In this document: positions 22,935 to 35,664 of the stretch, piece after piece
Numbering within the stretch: the first letter of the stretch is position 1
Layout of the letters: the number at the start of each line of letters is the position of its first letter
Source of the DNA: Ditylenchus dipsaci
Lineage: Eukaryota; Nematoda; Chromadorea; Rhabditida; Anguinidae
Reading direction: 5' to 3'
DNA: 64,000 nt
Assembly (NCBI GenBank): GCA_004194705.1
Contig: SADC01000056.1
Location: 62,001-126,000, forward strand
The notes under the pieces: model-generated
Told to the model about the DNA's origin: nothing
Databases searched by the model: none
What the model saw: the letters and a program-made list of their open reading frames with translations, nothing else
Program-made: the position numbers and the translations under genes

Positions 22935-23103
22935 TTCTAAAAATTTTCGATTTTTCGAGTCTAAAACTCGAAATCGAGGCCTCGAAACTCGAAAAAATGA
23001 CTAGAAATTTTTTTTCGAGACCTCGAGACTCGAAAAAAGGGCTCGAAACTCGAAAATTTTCGAGTCCAAAACTCGAAATCGAGGCATCGACTCGACAACC
23101 CTA
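22935..23103. mobile_element. hAT-type element end, inner word CTCGAAA
   Basis: Ends GACTCGACAACCCTA, the TAGGGTTGT cap seen at 11440 and 2438, preceded by about ten copies of ACTCGAAA / TTTCGAGT. The left end is not clear, so the extent is uncertain. Confidence 0.45.
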
Positions 23104-23104
23104 T

Positions 23105-23352
23105 TTATTAGTCATTATATAGCGATGCATCCAATATAAAGCTGTATAGCAACGGAAGTTGCTTGACTCGTCCAATCTGGCAATGTCAAACAGTGTTGAT
23201 CTCGACCAGCGGATGAACAGTGCAAATTTTCAATAATTTTACATGAAAACAAAAAACAATTCGAAAACATTATTGATAAAATTAGTGTGGTCCCGCACGA
23301 ATTCACATTTCGCGAATTGCTGTGCTTATCAAGTTTCACGATCCTTTAATGT
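23105..23352. repeat. Solo copy of the foldback family at 2680-3050
   Basis: Shares AAAAAACAATTCGAAAACAT, ATAAAATTAGTGTGGTCCCG and TTGCTGTGCTTATCAAGTTT with 2945-3048. Confidence 0.6.
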
Positions 23353-24200
23353 TTTCGATGTTTTCAATAAATTTTCGGGCTCGGACCGGATTAAGAATTT
23401 TCGCCCTATTTTCGAGAAAAAAAGGATAAATATAATTAATTTGTAAAAACTTTTGGATACCTCCACTGATTGTACCATATTTTAATCATTTTATACAAAA
23501 AATATATATTTAAATAAGTGATTTCTGAGATCATTTTTGAAAATATGTGCCAAACATCGGTTATATTACCATGTGGTAGTAACTTTTTCCCGAATATAAG
23601 ATAAATATTAATTTTTGCTGACTTCTTACATTTTCGCTGCCAAAAACGTTTCTATTCAATATTTTTAGCCTAATTTAAAAAAAAGTTTGGCAAATATTTT
23701 TGACCACATAGATAAATTGAAAAATTATAAAAGCAAAAATACGGCTTAATGGCTGTGATCATAGTCGAGTTGACCCTCAACTTTTTAGGGGTCAACTTTT
23801 GTTAAAATTACTAAAATATCGATTTTTTGAAATAAAAGTGCCAACTATGATATTTTTGACCCCTCGCCCATCAACTTTTCGATGTCTACAAGATGGCTTT
23901 TACAGAAATTTGAAATCTTGTTTCTACAAAATTTTTAAAAATCTTGACCCCAAGTTGACCCCTCAACTTTTTTTATCCTCCGATTTTTCTGCGTCGAATT
24001 TCAATAAATCACTCGGAAAAACTGCCTATATTTTTGTGTAGAGCTCAAAAGTTGCCCTAGGGTCATGAATATCAAAATAAATAAATATTCAGAAAAATAT
24101 TGACATTTTTTGAATTTAAGAAAAAGGTGACCCTAAAAGCTGACCTCGACTATGATTACGGCCAATTGATGACTTCAGGACATTTACTAGAGTATAGAGA

Positions 24201-27200
24201 CTAAAGACTGTGTTTACCTTCTATAATTACTGGTACTTGTTTTAGTTTTAGAGTAATCCATTGTCGAGGGTAGTTTTCAAAGGTGTAAGTGTCTGCCGGA
24301 GAGTTGCCTTGAAAATCAGAGTTATAATAAATAGCGCCGGGAGCTCCTCCATTGTATGATTCCATTAGGTAGCCAATCCACCAGCCAAAAGTAGAAGCTT
24401 GAGCAGTAAGTAAAAGAGAGTTACAGTGAATAGAAGCAAATGCCATGTCTTCTCCTCTTGACATTTTTTTTGGAATGTACACTTTGTTAATTTCCTGTAA
24501 CTAAACTTTGAAAAAGTGCACATTCGGCGCTCGATAGTATGGGTCTTCTGGGACCGAACAGAAAAGTATCTACCTCTCATAATAGTCCATACTATTAGGC
24601 TGTGTCATAAATACGCTCGGTTTATTTCAAATAAAATTTATGTGGCATTGTGTTTTTTCTAAAAAAAATTTGAAAATTCTTCAACAGTTGGCCTCTCCTT
24701 CTGTAGCTTACAATCTTGGCTACAAAATGATATGTCAGCTTTTGAAAAATGGTCAAAAACGTTATAGTTACATACCACAAATTTTCATTTGAAAAAAGTC
24801 GAGCTTATTTGTGACACAACAGAATACCTAGCGTGAAATATTTAGTAATTTATTACTGAAAATTTAAAAAAAGAAATAAACGAGGTGTGCTTAGTATTGA
24901 GCTTAGGTCCACTATTGAGCGTCGACAGTATTGTGTAAGTGTATAATAAAACCTCTTTATTATATTTTATGGACTTCAGGAATTCCTTGTCTTCACCTAG
25001 CAAAACCACTGATACATCAGATATATTTTTCTAAAAAATAGTTGCTAACAGTTTTGTCGGGCTGGCGAATAAGTTCGTGATGTTTTTTATCCGCTAAGAA
25101 TAAAAATTGAAAAAATGAGCTAAATCCGAAAAGTTGGGATAACTTCGATTTTGGTCATTTAAAAAAAATTGATTTTTTTAAAAAGGCCAAAAAAATTAAA
25201 ATTTAATCCAGTAACTCTCGATATGCGCTACAACATAGTGCTAAGGTATTGCCGTTATGTCTAGCACTTAATTAAACTTTTGAACAGTTTATAAAATGTC
25301 GGAGATGTTTGTTTTTCTCGAGTTGAAGCTTTATTCCTTGAAGCTTAGAAATAAATATTATTTTTGCAAAATATCAAATAGTGAAAAACAGCGACAAAAG
25401 AAAATCTTTCTGACTACAAAACGGCATATGGCACTCAGCCACAAGTCATTTGCTTTGGAACAAACTTTTAATGCATAAAAACGGCACGAATTTATCCGCC
25501 GACCCAATGTAACTCATTTATTTTATTTTTTATTTATTTTTATTTTCATTGAATCATCAATTTCATCAAAATTTGGCGTCACTGGAATATCCTCCCCCTC
25601 ACCAATAATATTATAGGGGAGCCTGAAACCCCCCATTTTCAAATTTTCATTGAAAAAGAGACGACTAGACCCTGGCCTGATCCTGAGCCAAAGACTTAAA
25701 GGCCTACGACTAAATTATTGGGTGAGGTATATTCCAGTAGCGCCAAAAATTAAAAAAAAAATCAATAAGATGACATGCCAATACAATGACATCCCACCTA
25801 ATCCTGATCCAAAGTCGAAAAAAAACGGATCGCGACCCAGATCGGGTCCCGACCCGCCCGAGCCGATTATATGGCCAAAAACCCGACTCGAAACCCTGCC
25901 CGGAAATTAATCAAAACTCCGACTCCGAAATTTATATAGCACCAGAAATTTTCGGGGGCCCAAGTTTAAAATGTCGTATATGCAAGTAGGGCCCATTTTT
26001 GTTAAGAAAAATCTATTTTTATGAAGAAATGAGTGAACTACCGTAGCGAATGGCATGCCAGCGAATGAATAAAAAGCAAAGCACAGTACAGTCAAACCGC
26101 GATAAACCGACACCCCGATGAACCGACACCTTTGTTAAACCGACACCCTGAGCCTGATTTGGTTGGTTTTTACTAAAATTAAAGCAAATGACACCCCGAT
26201 AAACCGACACCCTCAAATTAAGCTAATTTACAATCAAAATAATGTTATTTTCAATAAAATTTTGCTAAAACTTTATTTATGTTCTGTTATTCACCATATA
26301 GGCAATTGTTTCGGTTTGATCAAATATTTTTTTCAAAGTTTCAATTATATTTTATAGTTGTCGACGTGAAATTTGTGACTTTTGGATATATTTTTTTAAT
26401 TTAGCTTTAACAACACCCTGTTTTTCTCTTTTTCTTCTTTATAAAATTATACGATTTTTGCTACACAATGGTATTTGAAGCCTAAACATTTTCATGCACG
26501 TGGCCTTTGATTTCGACGTGGGCGACGTCGATTTCCCAAACTAATTTTAACGATTGATATACCATTTTGAAGCTGAAGTCGTACAATTTCAGCTAAAGTA
26601 TCTGCAAGAGAAAAAACAAAGGGTTGTTGGAGCCAAAATTTAAAAAATAACTAAAAGTAAGAAATTTCACGTCGACAACCCTATATACAGTATTCTCTTT
26701 AATAGACGGGTCCTCTCTATTTGAAGGGTCCTCTCTAATAGACGGGTCCCCTACGAGACCAAAACTATGGGGTAAACCATGTTTTATTGCATTCTTAATA
26801 TGAAGTCGAAAATATTTTTGGATGTTGAAAAATAGACGGGTCGACCCCTCTATTAGAGAGAATACGGTATCTGTATTTGGATGCTTTCTAATTAGAAACC
26901 TCGATAAACCGACGTCTTGGTCTGGTATTGAACTTAAAGCCTATTTTAACCGGCACCTCGGTAAACCAACACCTTGATAAATCGACACCTTATGCCTGGT
27001 CTTCAGGAGTGTCGGTTTTACGAGGTTTTGCTGTACAGTTAAGTGTTGAAACAGTATGGGTATTCAGTGACCTTATATCAAGTGGGTCTTATGCCCAGGT
27101 TGATTTTAGCTAACCAAACCCAATCTATGTGGTCTTATAGCTTAGGCAGTTCTAATTGCAACTTTGACTGACTGTTTTCTAATCTTTCATTGTTTTTCTT

Positions 27201-30200
27201 AATTGATGCTACAAAGAATCGTTGTTAGTGTAAGCGCTTAAAAAGTGCTGTTATGGAAAATCTCGATAACTGGGCAGCCAGTGCGCATCTAGAGTTAACT
27301 CATCCTCGATAACTGAGCATCTCGATAATGGAGCACCTTCGATAACAGGACACCTTATAGCCGGTCCTATGGAGTGCTCTGTTATCGAGGTTTGACTGTA
27401 AGATGTCGTTGCTTAAATTTTTCAATAAAGATTTTAAATTTTAAATTTTAAAATGAAAAAAAATATTGAAAAACGTAACTAACTTTGAGTTGTCTGAACA
27501 CATACATCAAGGCTTCTTCCGTAAAGTTGAGTCTAGAGTGAATATTCAAAGAAACAAAATCTCCAAGTCGAGTATGCACACAAAGTTTATGAAATTTGTC
27601 AGTGCTAAAACACTCCTGACTTTGAATTCCAAAAAATTTAAATTACTTGAAGAGTTTATTTCCATACGCTTCTGTCCTATTTCGGATGGCTGGTGCCCAG
27701 GCAAAAATTTGACGTATTTCATCAGCCACTTCATCAAAGTATTTGTAAGATTGAAAGTAATAACCACTTAGTTGCACATACTTCTTTGTGGATTTTTTAT
27801 GCTAAAAAAACCTTTAGCGTCAGTATTTTTGCTAGATTAAACAACCCTGATAATTTTCTTCGGGCACTCAACAATTTATTTGAAAAAAAAACTAGCTAGC
27901 GTATAACCTCTACCAATTTCCACGAGGGATTAATGTTAAAACTGTAAATTAAAAATGAGCTAAAATTTGAAATCATAGTCATGAAAATGAAGCGGGGAAT
28001 TGTGTTAGGGTGGAGGAAAATTCATCCACAGTGAATGCATCCGCAAACGTTTAAAAGTTTTTCTCTTCGAACTTTTGGATTTTTAATTTTCTTGACACAA
28101 AATATTTTTGAATAAGTATTTTTGAGAGTAATCTTCGAGTGATTTGTGTCTAATATTATATTAACCCCAGCCGCCAGGCCTTCTTCGCTGGCGCAGTGGC
28201 TTGGAGGCTTGATGGGTTAGAGATTACGGCCCTATACACTTTTTAGGGGGCAAGATTTTTAGTTTAGTCCCGATGTTGTTTTTTGTTAAAAAATGCTTTG
28301 GTCCCCCATATTGTTTTGTAATTACTATGATCATAATGATCACCATAATCACAGTGTTACAATAATCATAATGAACAGGGTGGATCAAGGCAAAAATGAT
28401 GCCCCTTAAAGATGAATAGAGCCAACACAGTTAATTATGTTGAAATTACTATGACTACCAAGACGAAAATAAAATATTACAAAAAGATCAACGCCGGGGT
28501 GATCGAAGTTTAATCACATACTTTTTTAGATCTTCATATTTGCAGCAGTGATTTCCAAACTCGATGCTGTCTTTTTCGAAGTCTCCTGCTTTCTGAAAAT
28601 ATATAAAAATAATGTATGTATTTTAAATAGATTGTGTTACCAAAAATTTCATCCTTTTAGCGTACTCAGGAAATGTTTCATTAGCTTCTCTGAGAGTATC
28701 CTTCATGCAGCTGGCATCATCGTGAAAATAAGGAGATCTTCCAGTTTGTCTCCCTATTCCATATACAGAGGCAAATCGCCACATCTAAAACTGAACATAA
28801 TGCTATTAACAAATATTAACACTAAATTTGCACTGACTTTTTGTGTTTTAGGCAATTGTTTTTTTAGTTTTTTTTTTCAGAGTCTTTGTATGCAAAACAA
28901 TTCTCTTACAAGAAAACTATCAAAAATTCTGCTAAAAATGTATTGCTGAGCATGGTCCATTTACTTTATCGAGCTAAAAGCTGCCTTGGACCCCTGATAA
29001 TTTTCAGAAAAATATATTTCTGCAATCCAACCTCGATGTGGTAATAATGCTATACTGAGAAGCTCTTTCAGATTGAAAACTCGCACTCAATTTTTAATCG
29101 ATAAGAAATCGTCTGCTGAACCAACTTTCTTATGTGCACAGCAGAAATTTCATATATAAAATACCGAGTTTTTGAAACTGGAAGTTAAAAATGTCACCGA
29201 AAATCAACTTTTCGTAAAAATTAATATAGTAACACAACCCCATTTTTATTGCGGAAATCGAGTCTACGGGTGTGATTTACGCTTAAAAGTGCCATTAGAT
29301 TGGCTTTATAGATGTCAAAACCCATTGAAAAATGCTTCTAGAGAAACACTTCCCTAATATTATATTTAGATTTACTAATAAAACTTGTACTTAATCTATA
29401 TAATTTAGATGAATTATTTTTAAAACAAACCATATTGCCCATACCTCCACACAAAGTAATTGTCGGTGATATATAATGATTATATACAGGTAGTGTTGTG
29501 TTTTTAGTAATTAAGTATTCTTTGAAATTATTTGGCCATTTAATTGAGTGACCTGAAACAAATTATTAAAGACAATAACAATATATTAGAATATTTATAG
29601 GTATTTATTTCAAAAATTAATATTTTCCAGAGGTTCAGATACCCTTAATTTTTTGTTTATCACCCAGAAAGCACATTTCGAGATTGATCGCGAATTCTTC
29701 ATATTTTTGAAGGACTAAAAAATAACCCAACATGTCGGCTTATTAATATTAACAACGTGTAGTCTAACCTCCATGTTGCAACCCTCTATGTTGCGTCCAC
29801 CTCTATGTTGCATCCGGAAAGGGCCTGTCCCTTGTGGGATGCAACATAGAGGTTTGACTGTACCATAGTTTTTGCTTTAGGATCCAATTAACTAAAATAT
29901 GTTCGACATCTTCTTGTTAGTAGGCCTCTTCGATAAGCATAGTGACCGTGTTTCTCAAAATTTGGACGGCGTCCCGTCCTCGTCCTACACGTTTTTGACT
30001 GGCCGTCCGCCGACCGACCTTAATTTTTTTAACGACTGGCCGGCCGATTTGAATGTTCTAATGTCGGCCGTCTACCAGCCGTCTGTAATCATCAGGATAT
30101 CAATAGTGAGCTTTTTTATTTGCCTATCTGGCGAAACGCTTTCTGGTTTTAGAAATAATAGTTTTTTTGGCCGACCATCGGCCGGCCAAGAAGACGGCTG

Positions 30201-31812
30201 GCACGGCCGCCCGTCGGGTTTTTCAGCACCATCCAGACGGGGACGTGGATGCGACGGGCCTGGCCGGACGAGCGGTCAATATGTTTATAAGTGGCTGCTT
30301 TTATTCCCTAGCACTCCCAATACAGCCCTTTTACCCTATAAAATCAGACAAAAAATTAACTTGAGATAAAATTTCGCGATTGAGCTAAGTCAATAAAAAG
30401 TTCGTACGCAAAGTCCGCAGAGAAGTTCGTACAGAAGTTCGTACAGACTTCGTACAGAGAACTTCAATGATTAGGCGAAATTTTTTGAATTGGCGGAGGA
30501 CGATCCAGAAAGCATAGCCATGACCCTTTCAACTGTTGAAGTGTTTGGTGGACTACTAAAGTTTGATTAGGCTACTGAAATACATTAGTTATAGGGCTCT
30601 CAGATATTTGTTTCAGAAGTAAAAACGTTTGCTCGAATTTTAGGGTAATTTTCAAAAATATGCTATTTCAAACAGTGCTTATGCTGCTAAAGATAATATT
30701 CTGATTGAAAATTCCAAAAAATAGGATTTAGGGTCCCGAAATAAGGACAAATCATATACAAAACGTCTCGAAGTCCTGCATTATTACCATATTTTAAAGT
30801 CAGTTTTGAAAAAATTAGTAAATAAGATTAATTGGCCATGGTATAGAATACCATCCACCTTCCCACCCCCCCCCCCCAAATTTTTCCTTATAAAACTTAA
30901 GCAAAGACTACCCTAATTTATGTCCCAGATGCCGGAAAATATGCGTGAACTCTTTATTAGTCATAACTTCCGTACGCTGGCCTACCCAAGCCGGCTAAAG
31001 TATGGTATACCACATGTTCCAACACTGGGTTTGACCACATATTCGAACGTTTCAGGTCGTAATTAGTACGAAAAACATGTTTTCCGGTGGCGGAAAGACA
31101 TCTGCAGCAAAAAAAAAATTTTTTTGAAAAGTGTTCAAAATCTACATTTTTTGACCAAAAATTCATTTTTTTCATTTTTTTGTTGATATGCCAGTGCCTG
31201 CCGAAGGCAGGCAGGTGTGTATAAAGGGTCAGCCCTTGGCCCGAACAATGTACTCCCAAAGGGGCTTCCGCCGTCCGGTTTTGAATTAGGGTGCCTGCCG
31301 AAGGCAGGCAGGTGTGTATAAAGGGTCAGCCTTGGCCCCCAACGCTAATGCGAGCACTGATCCATTCCAGGGCCATTATATAAGTCAGCATGTGGGTTGT
31401 TATGGTGTTGCACACTTTTCGTCGTTTTTGAAAAATTGAACCATGAACCCACCCTGTGGTTTTGGTCGATTTCGGTCAAACTTTTTTTGCACATGTCTTT
31501 CCGCCACCGGAAACATGTTTTTCGTACCAATTACGACCTGAAACGTTCGAATTAGGGGTCAAAACTTACTTTTGGGAACATGTGGTATACCATAATCCTG
31601 CCCCAAGCCTAAGGGCTAAGCCTAAACTTGTTGTCTGCAGGGGTAGTTACAGCAATTTTAAAAGGTCGAATTTGGGGGGGGGGGCGGGTTATTCTATATT
31701 AGCGCCGATTAATTTATAAGATTGTTTAATAAAAAGCCTTACTCAATTCAAGTGTGTATCTCCACAAAGCCAAAACAACAATAATTGTAATAGCAATACA
31801 AATATACATCAT
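24201..31812 (-). CDS. GT11 alpha-1,2-fucosyltransferase-like, type II membrane protein
   Basis: Exons in transcription order: 31743-31812, 29431-29552, 28641-28784, 28522-28592, 27647-27801, 27484-27604, 24201-24569. The first encodes a short cytoplasmic start and a transmembrane anchor (CIAITIIVVLALW), as in Golgi glycosyltransferases. Then ITLCGGMGNM/MWRFASVYGIGR (the GGxGNQxF donor-site motif, with Met for Gln); LSGYYFQSYKYFDEVADEIR; LCVHTRLGDFV (GT11 motif HxRRGDF, with Leu for the second Arg); KKMSRGEDMAFASIHCNS; STFGWWIGYL. All are GT11 motifs in the right order; predicted role is adding alpha-1,2-linked fucose to glycans. Oddities: junction 28522/27801 is out of phase by one beside A-runs on both sides; the last exon has an in-frame TAG at 24503-24501, between APNVHFFKV and LQEINKVYIP. 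Introns are full of MITEs. Confidence 0.82.
24501..24503 (-). other. In-frame TAG inside the last GT11 exon
   Basis: 24569 to 24201 is one continuous frame, in phase with the previous exon, broken only by this TAG. The bases around it (GTTTAGTTACAG) look like a splice acceptor for 24494, but the implied intron from a GT at 24521 would be only about 27 bp. Nonsense mutation, unusual micro-intron or sequence error cannot be told apart here. Confidence 0.5.
26355..26683. mobile_element. hAT-type MITE, inner word CGACGTGAAATTT
   Basis: Left TAGTTGTCGACGTGAAATTT, right AAATTTCACGTCGACAACCCTA. Interior has TTCGACGTGGGCGACGTCGA. Cap shared with 11440-12142. No target duplication visible because another element abuts its right end. 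Confidence 0.6.
26686..26869. mobile_element. TA-flanked MITE, inner word TAGACGGGTC
   Basis: Left TACAGTATTCTCTTTAATAG, right complement TACCGTATTCTCTCTAATAG. TAGACGGGTC(C/G) occurs three times and a GAAGGGTCC variant once, followed by CTCTCTAATA. Cap identical to the transposase-bearing element at 45901-46725. Confidence 0.7.
27240..27402. mobile_element. TA-flanked MITE, inner word CTCGATAACTGAGCA
   Basis: Ends GCTCTGTTATCGAGGTTTGACTGTA. CTCGATAAC(T/A)GGGCA variants occur five times. Same cap as 26087-27035 with another word. Confidence 0.6.
29170..29400 (+). other. Possible small exon or gene inside a GT11 intron
   Basis: An open stretch to TAA at 29355-29357 encodes a Cys-containing peptide (HFYCGNRVYGCDLRLKVPLD, WLYRCQNPLKNASRETLP) and is followed by ATTACTAATAAAACTTG, a plausible poly-A signal. 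No ATG is visible in frame and no clear acceptor. Composition is more protein-like than the surroundings, but the call is weak. Confidence 0.25.
29759..29866. mobile_element. TA-flanked MITE, inner word CTATGTTGCATCC
   Basis: Left TAGTCTAACCTCCATGTTGC, right GCAACATAGAGGTTTGACTG. The word CTCTATGTTGC(A/G)(A/T)CC occurs four times. In a GT11 intron. Confidence 0.65.
29945..30280. repeat. GC-rich island of GGCCG / GACGGG words
   Basis: In an AT-rich intron, about 330 bp are dense in CTGGCCG, GGCCGGCC and GACGGG, with CGTCCCGTCCTCGTCC on the left and GACGGGGACGTGG on the right, roughly inverted. Long reading frames here follow from base composition. Probably another element with repeated subterminal words. 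Confidence 0.4.
30970..31620. mobile_element. Foldback element with internal direct repeats
   Basis: The arms (30975-31110 and 31490-31610) are complementary, with TATGGTATACCACATGTTCC / ACATGTGGTATACCATA, CGTTTCAGGTCGTAATTAGT and CATGTTTTCCGGTGGCGGAA. Between them a ~45-bp direct repeat of TGCCTGCCGAAGGCAGGCAG plus GTGTGTATAAAGGGTCAGCC occurs at 31193 and 31291. Confidence 0.6.
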
Positions 31813-34394
31813 TTTCAGGCGATGTGTTGTTAGTTTTAGAAGAATATGTTTTGCTTTTTTCAGGTAGATTGTAATATGACTTGACAATATATTAGCTGTT
31901 AACATTTCAATAAAAAATAAATGAAGAGAAACTTCTTAAAGTTTTAATAAAAATTATACTAAAAAATATGAAGTTGCCTTAGCTTTTGGGTGAACCAATT
32001 TTTTTTGCTTCTATTTTTTTGTGTTGCTTGAGAGAAAAATACTATAGCCAGTCCAAAAACTCTTTTGACTAGCCCTACTAGAACTACTCATGATCAGCAA
32101 AACTGTGAGCAAAAAGCTTTTTGTTTGCTTAAGAGAACACACGATTTTCATAAAAGGAAAGAAAAATTATTGTCCACAATTGATTTAAAGTAGCAAATTA
32201 TGCCTATCAGTTGACAGTCTTAGACCAAAATTATAGAATAGTAATGATAGGATAGGTTTACTAGCTATGAAACAGTCGAGTCTCGTTATAAAATTAACCT
32301 TAGGTCCCAAAGTACTCACACTTAAACCATAGATGTAAAACGGCTCCATTACACAATGGGGTTTTTTTGTTTTCTCTGTTTTCTTGTGATTTTTGGGCTT
32401 AGTCTATGCAAAGTTTGTGCAGCGTGTGTTAGAACAAAATTAATTAGGAGTCTAAGATATGCTACAGTCCGTATTAATATATGGCCTACCTTGCCTAAAA
32501 CTGAAGGTTAAAATTTTACAAGAAATCAACAAGGGGACCAAGTACCACCGCCCCACTCCCCTTCTTATTGTGGAATAGAGCCATAGTCAGTGTACAAACA
32601 GCGGTGCAAGCGTTTTAGCGGAAAAAATGACCATTTTTATTAGAATTTAAGTGGCTTGAACATTGCGTAAACTATTCTCTTATTTTTTTGAAACATGGTT
32701 GCTGAGTGTTCTATTTGTGGCCTACTATTTTTTTCTCATTCATTATTACATTCTGCATAAAACAAAACAAACTTTGATTTTGGCTGTCTTTTTTGGGTCT
32801 GAAAGTGCTTTGTCTGCGTTATGTATGATATTAAAGGTCTAAAATGTCTTTTCCTAAATTGAGGCGAAGAATTTACATTTTGATACCTTAAACCGGAGTT
32901 AACCTAAAAACTCTAGTGTTCAGTCTATTGCTTTTTCCTTTTTCAGTCGAATCGTTTGTTTTACCCTGTCAGTTTTATATCCTATTTTTATTGCGGAACG
33001 TGGTAAGCGCCTAGATAGTGGCATACAGCAAACGGCAGGTGTTTGCTTTAATTTTTAGTTTTGAAAAACTGAAGTTTCAGACCAAGGCTTTGACCGATTG
33101 GGTGACCTTGGTTTTTCTTTGTCGAAAATTTTGGAACCTTGACTAATCTATAATAAACCAAAAAACCTAACCTTGAAAGCTTCATGTGAGTCATTTTTCT
33201 AAATACAGCCAAAAACAGCTCATTCGAACAAAATTCGTAAAAACTTATAAATACTTACATATAAAGAGTTTAAAAAAAGTAAATGTGCTCACCAGTCTCT
33301 TAATAAAAAAAAAGGCTCAATGCTTAAAATTTACTAGACACCGTTGGTCAAATCTGCAGATGTTTAAACAAAAGTCGTCGTATTGTGTAGACTTTTGCAC
33401 AAAATCCTGGTAAAAAGTTGACGTTGCTAATTTGTCAACAAGAATTATTATTTTTTTCACCAAAACTTAGACTTAATACTTTTCTATTCAAAAGCCTGTT
33501 TTACCCACTTTTTGCCAGAAAGTGGATTTTCGTTTGTTTGAAAAAACAACAGATGGCTGGAAGTTCTTAAAATTAGGTGAAAATAAAAAAAGAGTTCAAG
33601 AATGTAATGCCATTATAAAGACAAATTCAGAACTGGTATAAACAAAGGGTCTTTGCGAGAAAATATTTATATTTTTTGAAACAAAAAATTGATTCACCCG
33701 CTAACAAAAAATATCAACAAATGGATCAGCGACCAGGATTAGAGGACAAGTGATGCAGGATTTACACTAAGCCTGAACTTTGAAACGCTGATCATTTCAA
33801 GTGTATAGGTGTGAATCAATACAGTTAATTAAAAAAAAAAGTTGTAAAGTTAGCTTTATAGAAAAACCTTGAAAACTTTTTGAAAAAGCTATCTCAGTAC
33901 AGTTTGCACAGTTTTTTTATCGAATGTTTGGTTATTGCTGTGCTTTTTAGGAGCTAGTATATTTTATCAACATTTTTAATGCTAAATCAATAAGAGTCTA
34001 GCAATGGATGACGCATACAGTTGACATTTTCTATAAGGACACTCGAAGAGAAGCCTATTAGCTGTCCTTATATGTCTTTATGTTTAAAAAGTCGATTATA
34101 TTCCACCTGCTGTTATAGAAAAGGGGTTCGTGCATTCAATTCAATGGCTCATTTTATTGGTGTTTGCACACTTCTTATTGCAAGCTTATAATGATACTTT
34201 GACACTAGTCTAATCAACCTCTACATGCAAACTTTTTCTATGAAAAGGTTTACTCTTGAGTACAAAAACTTCGCTTGAATATTTTCATCGTTTTTTTCAC
34301 TCAGTATAACAAATTAAGAAACTAAAAATATGAAAAAATGGGCGCTACTTGAATGTAAACCCCTCCCTAAAGTTATGCGTAAAGTTTGAGTCGT

Positions 34395-34990
34395 AATCTG
34401 TGCGCCAGTAATGTGTGCGCCATAATAGGTATGATCGTGATCCCTACTCAAAATGGTATCCTAAATACGTTTTGATGGCTCTCGGTAAATCGATGCTCGG
34501 TAAAATAGTGCTCCGGTAAATTGATCCTCTAATTTTTTAAGGTTACAGGTTCGAATCCTGATGGTGAAAAACTTTTTATCTTATGCTAAAATAGCTTGTA
34601 AAGAGCCAGCAAGCATCAGGGTGGATAGTAAGACCACCTGGTACCTTTTACGGATAGGTATCCATATTCAGGTAGATGATTATCGATATGCTAAGTGGTT
34701 TTCTTACCCATCCTGAGACTTCCTAGTCCTCTAAAAACTATTTGAACCAAGAAAAGAATGATTGCACCACCGGTATTCGAACCTGTAACATAAAAAAATT
34801 GAAGGGTCAACCTACCAGAGAATCAATTAACCGGGGATCAATTTAAGGGTGAAACAAAAGAAGTTATTCGAATGATCAAATCGTATTCAGGATACCATTT
34901 TGGGTGGGGACCAAGATCATACTTATTCTGGCGCACACATTACTGGCGCACGCATTACTAGCGCACACATTACGGCGCACACTTTATGCA
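34395..34990. mobile_element. Foldback element, inner word GCGCACACATTACT, arms with B-box-like block
   Basis: Right end has GGCGCACACATTACTGGCGC and three more copies of the word; left end has the complement (GCGCCAGTAATGTGTGCGCC). Each arm carries a block resembling a tRNA B box (GGTTCGAATCC at about 34550; complement GGTATTCGAACCTG at about 34770) and TACCATTTTG / CAAAATGGTA. About 600 bp. Confidence 0.55.
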
Positions 34991-35664
34991 TGACCCCCCG
35001 CCAATCCTCGGACCTTCTTTCATATACCCCCCCTCCCCCGAATCATGATTTTTTAAGAGTGTTTTATGTGATAATTTTGCCATAAAAGGCTTAGTAAAGC
35101 AATTAAAAGAGGGACAAAGGGCTGTATAGGGAGAGGAAGGGACAAAATAGGGGCCACTTTAGGGCATTTCAAGGGAGCCCACAAGTATTTCTCGAACTTT
35201 TCACAACTACATCGAGTTAGTTGATGGCTTTTTAGAAACTAGAGATTACGGGCTACACGCTGATGTAAAAATGAAAATTTATGACACAAAAACATCTAGA
35301 AATTCTAGTTTGTACGATTAGCCACAGCGTGTCAAGCGTCAAATTCAGTTTGAAATCGCTAGTTTCGTATCGAGACAAAGCGATAACTCTTGGATTCCAA
35401 ATTTTCATTTTTTAACCAAATTGTCGATGTTTAATTTTAAAATATTATATTAATCGAAAGCTGAGTTTCAGATTTGTCTTTCTATGTTTTTATTTTTCTC
35501 ATTGTAAATTCAAATTGTGTGCATTTAGTAAATTTTGTTTTGAATTATTTCTTTTATTGATTAATTGATTAATTGACAGACTGTTTTGACCCATATCTCC
35601 CTCCATATCTATAGGAAAAAAGTGAGTCTATACAAAATGTAACTCTTTGTCTGGGCTATCGATT

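Larger units (their letters stand above)
21437..24200. other. Intergenic, repeats and one unassigned reading frame
   Basis: Between the GST start and the GT11 stop. Holds a stretch of GTTCCAGTTCTA repeats (22155-22245), a CTCGAAA-rich element end (about 22935-23103) and a solo foldback copy (23105-23352). An 86-codon frame on the minus strand (22475-22735; RKFLAEISLQLKKDF) looks protein-like in composition but matches nothing I know; it may be a transposon exon. Confidence 0.4.
26087..27035. mobile_element. TA-flanked element, inner word AAACCGACACC, with two nested elements
   Basis: ACAGTCAAACCGCGATAAAC on the left; complement of GTTTTACGAGGTTTTGCTGT on the right; TA at both ends. The word CCGACACC(C/T)(C/T)GATAAA occurs about eight times, in both ends and both orientations. 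Nested inside: a hAT-type unit (26355-26683) and a second TA-type MITE (26686-26869). In the large GT11 intron. Confidence 0.65.

Noticed and set aside
29899..30369. 156-codon frame
   Set aside because: Lies over the GC-rich word repeat; length explained by the lack of AT-rich stops.
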